Shown here piece after piece: positions 18,496 through 27,462 of a stretch of 64,000 bases of DNA; position 1 is the stretch's first letter, and every line of letters begins with the position of its first letter. Source of the DNA: Eutreptiella sp. 'Long Island Sound 2002' (lineage: Eukaryota > Euglenozoa > Euglenophyceae > Eutreptiales > Eutreptiaceae); assembly GCA_964036045.1 (NCBI GenBank), contig OZ038399.1, positions 25,657,349 through 25,721,348 of the forward strand, written 5' to 3'. The notes below the pieces were generated by a model. The model was not told the origin of the DNA. It worked only from the letters and a program-made list of their open reading frames with translations, and did no database searches. The translations under genes were made by a program, and so were the position numbers.

Positions 18496-19027
18496 TGTAA
18501 GTGCGGCTAGCCCCATCTGCTCAGATTTTCAGACATTCTGCCCAGATTGGCTACATTTTGGTCATTTTCTTTGCTTCGGCGGAATTGCCGCCTCGCAGCT
18601 CAGTCACAGGATATTTCCTATATATTTCTGATATGCCGGATTTGATTCCGCGGTCCAATTCCCGTAAATCCGCCGCATTCCGCTATTTTAGCTGGAATCG
18701 CCATTTGCCGCTGGCGCGCGCTCGCGGGCCTGATCGGCCATACAATTTTACATAAATGGATTATTTAAATTCATTCGGACAGTTTTGGACACTCAGATGT
18801 ATTTAGAATAATTCCCCTCAATTTTCTTCATAGACTGGGATTTTCTGCCGGACCACAATCAGCATGGATCTTGCTTCTGTTGTCGCTGCTCTCGCCTCCG
18901 TTGGTGTCCGAGTGTCCGGTTCCAACCCCAATAACAACATCCAGGGAGACTCCTCGCGTGCCTGCCCCACTGGTCTTGCCGGCTCCGAGCCCTCCGGCAC
19001 CCACATCGACCCAGGGCAGCACTTTCA
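18496..19027 (+). repeat. 3' LTR (532 bp)
   Basis: It is the same length as the 5' LTR and no difference was found on reading both through. The LTR-internal ATG (18864) here runs out into flanking satellite and stops within a few codons. Confidence 0.97.
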
Positions 19028-21815
19028 CAGCACTTGGGGCTGATGGTAGGGGTGATGTAGCCATGTTGCCCACACGTCGCTGCTCCAAAAGGAATGGCTC
19101 GAGTAGCCACTTTTGCTCTTGCAGCCGTGCTAAACATTGGTGGAACTCCAAACTAGCACAGGTGATGTAGGCATCTTGCACACATGAGCCCCCCCCCCCC
19201 CCCAAAAGGACAAGGTTCCATTTCCCATTTCAGATTTTGTCGTTCTGCCAAGCATTGATTACACCAAAGCTGATAAGGCTGATGTAGCCCTTTAGCTCAC
19301 TGAGGGTGTCATGGGATGGCATGGGTTAAGTAGCAACTTCTAATATTTTCTCCGTCATGACCATGGAGGACCCCTCAGACGGTAAAGGTGATGCAGCCCC
19401 TTTGCTTGCACCATGGCCTCTGAGACGCCATGGGTTACACAGCCACTTCTGATTTTCTCCGGGAGCTCAACACTAGGAACCCTGTGATGGCACGGGTGAC
19501 CTAGCCGTATTGCCTCGATTCGGGCCCCTGAGCCTGCATGGTTTAGATGTCCCTTTCCCATTTCTTTCTTTCTCAGCACCGGGGACCCCCGAGATGCCCG
19601 GGGTGATGTAGCCACTTTGCACAGAAATGGGCTTGTGAAATAGCATGGGTTTAGTTTGGCACTTCTTTTTCTGTTCCTCTGATGGGCACCACGGACCTCT
19701 TGGATGGCATAGGTGATGGAGCGACTTTCTCCACATAGGGGCCCGTGAAATTCGCATGGGTTAGGTACCCACTTTTGCTTTTGTCCTCATAGTGCATATA
19801 GGGGGCCTTGGGGCTGGTAGGTGTGACGTAATGACATTGCCACCTATGGGACCAGGAGATGAGGTAGCGACTTCTGATTTTCTCCCCGCATTTAGCATTG
19901 GAATCCCTGCAGATGGCAGAGCTAATGTAGGTATTGTGGCGACATGTGGGCTCTCGACACGGCAGGGGTTGGGTAGCCAATTTTGAGGTTGTGCCCGTGA
20001 TGAGCACTAAACACTTCGGAGATGTCAGGCGGGACGGAGCCATTTTGCCGGACACTGCCTTCCCGAATTGGAAGTGCACCCGGCCACTTCCTATTCTTTC
20101 CCCATGCTACGATTTTGGGACCGCCAAGACGGGAGGGGCCGTGTACCCATTTTGCCCACCCGTGGCCCTCTAGAGTTCAAAGGTTAGCGAGCCACATGTG
20201 ATCATGTTCCCCTACTAAAAGGGTAGGACCCCCGAGATGGCACGTGTGATGTGAACATCTTGCCCTCACACGCTCACCTCCCGCTGCAGGCAGCCTCTTC
20301 TGAGTTGTCCGCGTGCTAGGCATTGAGCTGAAGAGATGTGGTAGGGCCCATACATCTGTTGAGATGGCATGGGTTAAGTAGCCACATCTGGTTTTAGCCA
20401 TGGGGTCAGCGTTCGGGACGCATGAGATGGGAGGGTAATGTAGCTGCTATGGTGGCACATTCCCCTCTGAGTCAAAAGGGTTTGGGGGGCTCGTTGTGCT
20501 CTTGTTATCGTTTCGAGTACTCTGCTCCGTTGGCAGGGGTGATTTAGATATGTTGCCCACACATCGCACCCTCCAAAGGAAGGGTTCCGGCCGCCACATC
20601 TAATTTTTTTCCCGCCCTAAACTTTGGGCGACCTCCGAGATGACGTGGGTGATGTAGGCATCTTGCACAGGTGAAGCTGCTGAGCGCACAGGGGTTCGTC
20701 ACACTTCTAATTGTGTCCCTATGCCAACCACTAGGTACACGAAGGATTGCAGGATTCATGTACCCTGTTTGCCCACCAACAATCTACCAAGATTGCATGG
20801 GTTAAGTAACTAGTCTTCTTTTGGAGCTATAGGGCAGCCGGCATGCTAGGGGTGATGGAACCACTTTGAGTGGACATTGTCCCCGAGACGGCATGGTTTA
20901 GGAACCCACATAGGACTTTGTCTCGGTGCTAAGCACCGAAAACCCCCGTGATCGTAGGGGTGATTTAGGCACGTTGTCTTGATGTGGGCCTCGGAGGGTG
21001 CACGGTTTAGGTGCACGGGCCAATGTGTGGGTAAACAAGCTATATTGCCTGTGCAATGCCCGGTCCGTGGTGCTGAGCCGACGAACAGAATCAACGGTGA
21101 CAAGGTAAACCCATGGTACCTCACGGGCCCATATGAGAGCACATTGGCTACATCATCCGGGATATCTCGGGGGTCCTCAGTGCCACTTTGGGATTTTGGT
21201 CCTCGTGCTGAGTTTTGGGGACCCCTTAGAGTTGAGGTGCTGTAACCACTTCGCCCATCTGTGGAACCAGTGGATTAACTAACGACTTCTGATTTTTCCC
21301 CTGTCTTGAGCGTTGGTAACACCCAAAATGGCAAGGTGGATGTAGTTGTTTGCCGGCTCATGTGGTACGTATGCGTGTCCGCATGCGGGATATGGTGCTG
21401 GCATATGGACTGTAATAGACGGCAAGGGTTGGGTAGCCAATTGTCATCTTGTTCTTGTGCTCAACACTGGGGAATCCTTAGATGGCAATGGCAGGGGTGA
21501 CGTAGCCATTTTCTGCACACATAGACTCCCTAATTGGGGTGTTTCGGCAGCCTCCTCCCAATAGCTCCCCGTGCTAGGAATTTTGGACCCACAAGATAGC
21601 TGTGGTGATCTAGCCGCATTGCCACATGGGCCTCCGGAGGCCAAGGGTCAGCGAGCCACCTGTGATCATGTCCCCCTACTAAAACGGTGTTGCCGCGTAG
21701 ATGGCATGCGTGATGTGGACACCCCCCCCGCCTCCCACCCGCCGTGACTTAGCCACTTGCGTTTTGTCCACGTGCTAAGCATTGATAACCGGAGACGTTG
21801 TAGTGCTAATATAGC
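19028..21815. repeat. ~108-bp satellite, unit A, continuing after the LTR element
   Basis: The first five bases are the right target-site copy. Phrases of the type GTGATGTAGCCA recur near 19055, 19165, 19281, 19390, 19497, 19603, 19710 and onward at 98-116-bp steps. Matching DNA is at 28702-31489 (B), from 52124 to 54234 (C, entering at the point equivalent to 19706) and at 60965-63752 (D). A run of 15 C at 19189-19203 is 13 C in B and D. The small frames on both strands are satellite shadows. Confidence 0.9.
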
Positions 21816-22152
21816 GCAAAGCACAATCAAGTCAGACTCTTCAGTGGGTCATAAGGCTGTGAAATAGTGAAGGACGGATCAAGCGTGCTCAGTAACATAC
21901 AAAGCATTAAACACATAATTGTATCTTTCACTGTAAACCAGAGCTGTGCCTTTTCGTCCTCAAACAACTTGGCTTTGCATTACCGATTCATTTACAACAA
22001 ACACTATGAACGAATGGTGGATCATTCAAAACGCCAACAGTGAATTTTGGGCGCGCGAGTGCGCGTGGTTGCTGAGGCCGCAAATCGGCAGTCAGTCAAA
22101 AAGTAGACAGAAAAAATAGGAAATGGGGAAACACGAGACAGAGAAGATCCCC
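21816..22152 (-). repeat. Direct terminal repeat, left copy (A)
   Basis: It shares its whole length with 24242-24578. It carries left-specific variants such as CAGTGGGTCATAAGG and GAATGGTGG, which are also found in the left repeats of B, C and D. That shows the units were copied together rather than hit independently. A GC-rich near-palindrome, GGGCGCGCGAGTGCGCG, lies inside it. Confidence 0.9.
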
Positions 22153-22366
22153 AACAGGAATCCTCCCACCCACCCTATCAAAGTGAAGCTAGGGCCGCTA
22201 TCTCCGAGCCGAGCCAAAGGCATTGGCGCGCGCAGGAACCCGTCATGGGGCAGCCTTTGGCACGCCAGTACTTTACCCACCATGTGACCCATGGGCGTGC
22301 CTGGACCTGCTTGGCACCGAGTTTGGTCAGGACTGTTAGCATGTTCGTGGATTTATCACCCCTATT

Positions 22367-23036
22367 TCAAGCCCAGAAGTCACATTTTGACGCCAGACCT
22401 AGGCACAGTGAAGGGAGCACGGATGGCGCGTTTGGTGACCAAGGGTCTAGCCATTGCTGTACATTGGACCGGGAAATGTTAGCCACGGACAGGACTTTAG
22501 AATGCAGTTGCGGGTGTATGTCATTTTTGGGGTGTAGGCACTGGGACACTTCAAGCATGTGGATGCACGAACCCATTTGTTCGAACTGGACGGGCATGCA
22601 GTAAATCGAGGCGAGAGTATGCTGGAATTCAGGAAGGCGCTGGAACAGCACTGATTTTTGGCCAAACAAGTAGATATTATCACGGTAACGGCACGCAAGG
22701 ATGTGGGGGGTAAAAAGGGCAACTGCAGTATTCTTGGGTCTCCTTGACCACCATATAGATACAAGCCAACTGGGGCGAATTCGGCACCCCCATTGGCAGT
22801 CCCTGGACCTGATTGAGGACCCAGGCCCCGACACGGAAAAGCCCGTTTCTGGACAGTTCATAATCAATATAGTCCAAGACGAGGTGCACGGGTATATTCA
22901 CAAAATAGGAGCTGGCAGTTGAATCCAACCGGTCTTCTGATTTAGCATTTTTCGACACAGCGAACCACGAAATCGGGCGGCGGGAGCGTCGGGGTTCCTG
23001 GACCTTGGTCAGCGCATAGACTACAGCGTCTTGCAC
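22367..23036 (-). pseudogene. Diverged reverse transcriptase, copy A, frame-broken
   Basis: The minus strand contains RT-like motifs: VNIPVHLVLDYIDYEL, then QGLPMGVPNSPQLACIYM (motif B type), then CRYRDNIYLFG (motif C type, Asp-Asn in place of Asp-Asp). The first two motifs and the third are in different frames, with the change just after IYMVVKE. The region is entered from ORF1 by a +1 change at a run of seven C (about 23040). Both changes are shared with copies B and C, so they predate the duplication or are tolerated. The DN variant makes normal RT catalysis doubtful, although some unclassified eukaryotic RT-like families also vary here. Confidence 0.6.
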
Positions 23037-24147
23037 ATGGGGGGGTGGGTATTTCTGTATATATGTTTACCATGACTTGTTCGGCTCCACACCACTCCAT
23101 GGGGTCACTGGCAGCCGAGTCGCAGGCTGTGGTGAAGCGCTGTTTACACTCCTGCATGTTCCAGCCCTCGAGGTTAGACGACAGTTCAGAAAAGGATTTA
23201 ATGAGCAGGGACAGACACCGGCCCACGAGTGAACCTTCATGGGAGGAGGATGAAGAAGATGCATCTTCCTCGGCTTGTTTTTTCTTGGCCTTTTTTCTCC
23301 GTGCTTGTTTGTCGTTGTCATTGGATTCATTTCCCGACTCCTCGGAAGATGAGTTTTGAGACTTGGCCCATTCTTGAATAGAGATGTCACGGGAGGCATC
23401 AACACCGCCCACAATGGACTCTATGGTTCCTTTTTTGGGGATCCATGCCAACACCGGCTCGCCGTACGACCATTAGTTTCCCGATGCGTGCTCATTCACG
23501 TGGTTAGTGAATGCATGGGCATAGGATTTTGTCTTGAAGACAAAGATGACGGTAACAAAAATAAACACGGAGTCTTTGCGGGTGAAAGAGATAGTGCCAC
23601 GGAAGCCACGAGACCGAGATTGAGCAAATGTAATGAGGTCGGCCGGGGCCGTAGCCGGGTCCCAACCCGTGGTGAGAACCGATTCCTTTGGATCAAAAGA
23701 TCCTTCATACCGTGAACTTTTTTTAGCAATGGATTTTTTGCTAAAGAGTCTTTCTTGCACGCAAAGTTCGGTGGACTCTCTTTCAAGCGCAATACGGGAC
23801 TTCTCAATCGTCTCTTTCATGTAGGAATAGTACGCGCGGTTGTATGGGCATTGACAATCCTTCGTGAAATGGGATGCATCACCACATTTAATGCAAAGGT
23901 AGGGGCCGCCGGGAGAGTGGGAATTGCCATGGCTCTTGCCATCACTTTTGACGCCTTTTCCGGCCTTTCCTTTCGCGCCTTTACCCTTTCCTTTGCCGGC
24001 TTTGCCTTTGCCGTCACGGCCTTTGGAGCCGGAGTATGATTGATAGGAATTCCAAGAAGGGTAGTCATGGGCATACCCAGAATCATGTTGCCAAAAGTCC
24101 GCCCAAGATTCGTTCCATGAAGAGTCCCAATTGTTATTCCAAGCCAT
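22942..24147 (-). pseudogene. ORF1: Gag-like CCHC zinc-knuckle protein, copy A, one nonsense codon
   Basis: A 401-codon frame starts MAWNNNWDSSWNESW. Residues 1-45 are rich in Trp, Asn, Ser and Tyr, and about 45-70 is a Gly/Lys block (GKAGKGKGKGAKG). Then comes a CCHC knuckle, CIKCGDASHFTKDC (C-X2-C-X4-H-X4-C), then a charged helical segment. After an acidic and Lys-rich stretch (SSSEESGNESND) it ends ...VVRCVEKC. In this copy a TAA at 23473-23475 (TCA in B and C) cuts it. It is probably the nucleic-acid-binding partner of the downstream RT. Confidence 0.75.
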
Positions 24148-24241
24148 GAGATAGATGAGTCAAATTTTTTCACGTGTTTGCACCTTGCCAAAGTAGTAGA
24201 GTTACTCTCACGCACTACGTCTCCGTGTGATCGGTTCCAGA

Positions 24242-24578
24242 GCAAAGCACAATCAAGTCAGACTCTTCAATGGGCCATAAGGCTGTGAAATAGTGAAGGA
24301 CGGATCAAGCGTGCTCAGTAACATACAAAGCATTAAACACGGGATTGTATCTTTCACCGTAAACCAGAGCTGTGCCTTTTCGTCCTCAAACAACTTGGCT
24401 TTGCATTAACGATTCATTTACAACAAACACTATGAACGACCGGTGGATCATTCAAAACGCAAACAGTGAATTTTGGGCGCGCGAGTGCGCGTGGTCGCTG
24501 AGGCCGCAAATCGGCAGTCAGTCAAAAAATAGAAAGAAAAAATAGGAAATGGGGAAACACGAGACAGAGAAGATCCCC
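24242..24578 (-). repeat. Direct terminal repeat, right copy (A)
   Basis: It starts directly after GGTTCCAGA and ends GATCCCC. It carries the right-specific variants CAATGGGCCATAAGG and GACCGGTGG, shared with the right repeats of B and C. Confidence 0.9.
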
Positions 24579-26150
24579 GGCAGTAAGCCCTTTTGCCCAC
24601 ATGCGGTCCGTTTGGATGGCATGGATTAAACAGCCCCTTCTGAATTCTTGCAATGTGAGCATCGGGGACACCCGAGATGTGTGTGGCAATGTACCCGCCA
24701 TGCTGGCCTCTGCCGTCCCCTACACCGCAAGATGTAGGTGGCTAGTGATGTGCTCGTTTTCTTTCGCTCTTAACAAAAGGGGCCAACGGCAAGATCCCTC
24801 TTGCCCACATGTCACTGTCCCAAAAAGAAGGGTTTCAGCAGGCCCTTCTGATCTTGTTCCCGTGCTAAACATTGGTGGTGCCCCAAAATCGCACGGGTGA
24901 TGTAGGCATGTTGCACACATGAGCCCCAAAAGGACACGGTTTTACTCTCCAGTTCTAATTTTGTCGTTGTGCTAAGCTTTGCGAACTCTATGGATGACGG
25001 GGGTGATGTACAACCCTTTTGCCCACCCAGGTTCTTTTGAGATGGCATGGGATAAGTAGCAAATTCTGAATTTGTCACCGTGGTCGGCATTGGCGACCTC
25101 TGAGAGGGCACGGGTCATTGAGCCAGTTTGCATGCACATTGGCACCTGAGACGGCATGGGTTGCACAACCACTACTAATTTTGTCTCGGACCCCGGCACC
25201 CGGAAGCCCGTGATGGCAGGGGTGATCTGGGCACGTTGCCACATTTGGGCCTCTAAGGCTGCAAGTTTTGGATATCCATCTCTGATGTGCCCCCCCTTTT
25301 GAGCACTTGGTACTCCCAAGATAAGCGTGATGATGCACCCACTTTGCTCCTATATGGTCCCATGAAATAGCATGTGTTTGGGTTGGCACTTCTGATTTCG
25401 TCCTCGTGCTTGGTAAAGTTTTCTGAAATTCTCCCCGTATTTAGTATTTGGAACCCCCAAGGTGGCAGGGCAGATGTAGCCATTGTGCGCGCATGGGGAC
25501 CCTCCAGACGGCCAATTCTAATGTTGTTTTCCATGCTAAGCACTGGGGACTTCCGAGACGTGAGGCGGGATGTAGCCATTTGGCCCACACGTGGGCTTCC
25601 CAAATGCGGTTGTTCGGCCAGCCGCTTCCTACTTTCTCCCCGTTCCGACATTTGGGGACCGACAAGATTGCAGGGGGCATGTAGCGAGTTTGCCCACACA
25701 TGGCCCCTTGGAGGTTGAAGGATAGCCAGCCATATGTGATTTTGTTCCCCTTCTACAATCAGAGTACTCTTTGATGGCACGTGTGATGTGGACTCTCGGG
25801 TGATGTACGGGTTGAATAGAGTGGAGAATGTGTGTTGTCAACCCCGCAGCAAAAACCATTGATGATTGTTTGGATATGTTTGCCATTTTGCTCAGTTCGT
25901 GCAGATATGTGTGTGGTCCCCCAAGTTTGTAGGGTGCACGTAGGCTCTTCCGATTTTCCGCCTATGTGAAATAATAAGGGGGAGGGAGGTGAAGTAGCCA
26001 CTTTGTCCACGTATGGGCCCGTGAGCTGGCATGGTTTTAGGTTGCTACCTGTGATTCTCTCCACGTGCCAACAATTTGGACATCTAAGATTGGCACGGGT
26101 GATGTAGCCACTTTGCCCGCATATCACCGCCTGTGACTTCCGCAGTCGCC
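24579..26150. repeat. ~108-bp satellite, unit A, right part
   Basis: Degenerate monomers of the same family resume after the retroelement and match 56998-58570 in unit C nearly base for base. Unit B lacks this part. All open frames here are satellite translations. Confidence 0.85.
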
Positions 26151-26587
26151 AACTTCCGAAATATATATCTTGCTTCAAGTTGTGCGGTATATGCTGCTAG
26201 GGCTTGTTCTTTGACAAGTCTAGCGGTATCACGTCTTCACGGTTAGGCCCCTACATGGCGGGTTCCGCGGCACATGACCTTACATTCCACTCCGTCCCAC
26301 AGACCCACATTTGCCACTTCACACTTACAGGTGAGCAGGTGCGGACATCATCAGAGACAGATGAATACAATATGTAGATTGACCCCATGGTTTGTACTGC
26401 ATATGTGCGGCGCCGCCGGTCAGCCCCAATTACCGGATGAGGATCACAATGGAACCAAGCACTGAAAGTCCCTATGGCGGGCGCATTCAGTCAATCAGAT
26501 ACCGACCATCAACCCCCCATTCCACTCTGTAAAAGCAGATACATAGGCTTTTCTTGTAATTGTCTCCAAGAGCATCTTAGCAATATG
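26151..26587. other. Non-satellite tail of unit A, first part
   Basis: No satellite phrases and no convincing gene. The same sequence is at 58570-59006 in unit C, with one or two substitutions. Confidence 0.5.
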
Positions 26588-26830
26588 TTAGCGTAGTTTC
26601 TCCTCGTCTGCCATTAGACTGGCATTTCCCTTTTCCACAAGCTCTAGTGCTTCATGAATGCCCATTGCACGACAATTGAAGATCTTTGGGGTGGGTTTGC
26701 GGCGCATTCTAGGAAAGAGTACACCACTCAAGGTCCCTTGCTCTACCAACACCACAACTCTGGCCGCCGCTAGGGATCGTGCTGCATTGGAGGCCTCTTC
26801 CTCCCCAGGGCTGAGTTCCCTTGGGTTCAT
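26588..26830 (-). CDS. 80-residue hypothetical ORF, unit A
   Basis: A complete small frame runs from ATG to TAG-type stop. It begins MNPRELSPGEEEASNAAR and later has PKIFNCRAMGIHEALELVEK, an amphipathic and well-balanced composition unlike the satellite shadows. An in-frame stop lies just upstream of the ATG. Unit C has the same frame with a single change (Asn2 to Asp). Since the flanking DNA is equally conserved, this is not evidence of selection. I do not recognise the family. It may be one exon of an older gene caught in the unit. Confidence 0.4.
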   Translation of the reverse strand: MNPRELSPGEEEASNAARSLAAARVVVLVEQGTLSGVLFPRMRRKPTPKIFNCRAMGIHEALELVEKGNASLMADEEKLR

Positions 26831-27462
26831 CTCTCTCCGGTCTTTACTTCACTCCTTTTACCCAACTGAAAGGAAAGATAGAAGCATCGAATGCTAGGAC
26901 ACCTATCGTGACAATGTTTGAGTTGTCGGTGTCTGCTTGTGTGGTTGTGTGTCTCTGTGTGTGTGTGTGCATGTGTGGTTTGTCCAAGGTACACACAAGC
27001 ATGTTGAACGTGCAAGGTTCATATTTCCATCTTCGTGCAATGTTGTGTGTAGGCATGTGGCAAGTGTGATGCCCAAATAGAAAATGCAAAGTTTCACTCC
27101 TAAATGTGCATTCATGACCCCAAATCGACGGTGCATCCTTCGTTCATCTGTTGCAACATGCAAGACAAAGCAAAACCTGCTAGCCTTTTTGCAGATTGCC
27201 ACCTTTGATGTCCTTTCGCTTCACCTGGAAGGTTTGCATAAGGTGCGGACCACCGTCGCCGATGCTCTCGCCTCCGCCAGTGAAACTGGATGACGAGCTA
27301 GTTCCTGGGTAGGAGAAATGGTCACCATCTCATTGCTCAGACTTGATGCATTGTCCACACTCTTCCATGGCAGTCCGCAAATTATGCCTTTATGCAAAAA
27401 GATGATGCATCCACAATGGAGCGCAGTTGTGGGCAAGGTTGGTAGAGATGTGAAAGGTTGGT
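26831..27462. other. Non-satellite tail of unit A, second part, with GT microsatellite
   Basis: An interrupted TG-rich tract lies at about 26935-26980 (one CGTG interruption differs in unit C). The rest has no gene signal. The unit ends at GTGAAAGGTTGG, where B begins. Confidence 0.5.

Larger units (their letters stand above)
8266..19027 (+). mobile_element. Ty3/gypsy chromovirus-type LTR retrotransposon, apparently full length
   Basis: This 10.76-kb element has 532-bp LTRs starting TG and ending CA, a CAGCA target duplication, a primer binding site immediately after the 5' LTR, a purine-rich tract immediately before the 3' LTR, and gag and pol frames in between. The pol order is protease, extra domain, RT, RNase H, integrase, chromodomain, which is the Ty3/gypsy order with the chromovirus hallmark. 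The LTRs look identical over their full length, so insertion is recent. Breaks between gag and pol (one-base frame change near 11340, UAG at 11657) may be programmed or may mean this copy is damaged. The host copies B and D lack the insertion. Confidence 0.97.
21816..24578 (-). mobile_element. Small retroelement with 337-bp direct terminal repeats, copy A
   Basis: Direct repeats of equal length (21816-22152 and 24242-24578) bound about 2.1 kb that reads on the minus strand as a CCHC ORF followed by reverse-transcriptase motifs. No protease, integrase or RNase H is seen. The repeats start GCAAAGC and end GATCCCC on the plus strand and do not have TG...CA ends, so a normal LTR element is not indicated. 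A clear target duplication could not be defined. The two repeats differ at roughly a dozen positions, so the insertion is older than the LTR element. A Penelope-like or unclassified element, or a deleted derivative of something larger, are the options. Confidence 0.75.
7019..27462. repeat. Long duplicated unit A (complete, ~9.7 kb plus later LTR element)
   Basis: Sequence from about 7019 to 27462, leaving out the LTR retrotransposon at 8266-19027 and one target-site copy, recurs nearly base for base in B (27463-34210), C (52124-59884) and D (59885-64000). Unit B begins directly at the end of A, after GTGAAAGGTTGG, with sequence equivalent to position 7019, so A and B are head-to-tail. Without the retrotransposon the unit is about 9.7 kb. 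It contains satellite, the small retroelement, more satellite and a 1.3-kb non-satellite tail. Confidence 0.9.

Noticed and set aside
21816-24578. Calling the 337-bp repeats ordinary LTRs.
   Set aside because: The ends are not TG...CA, no primer binding site or polypurine tract is visible next to them, no integrase is encoded, and a target duplication could not be established.
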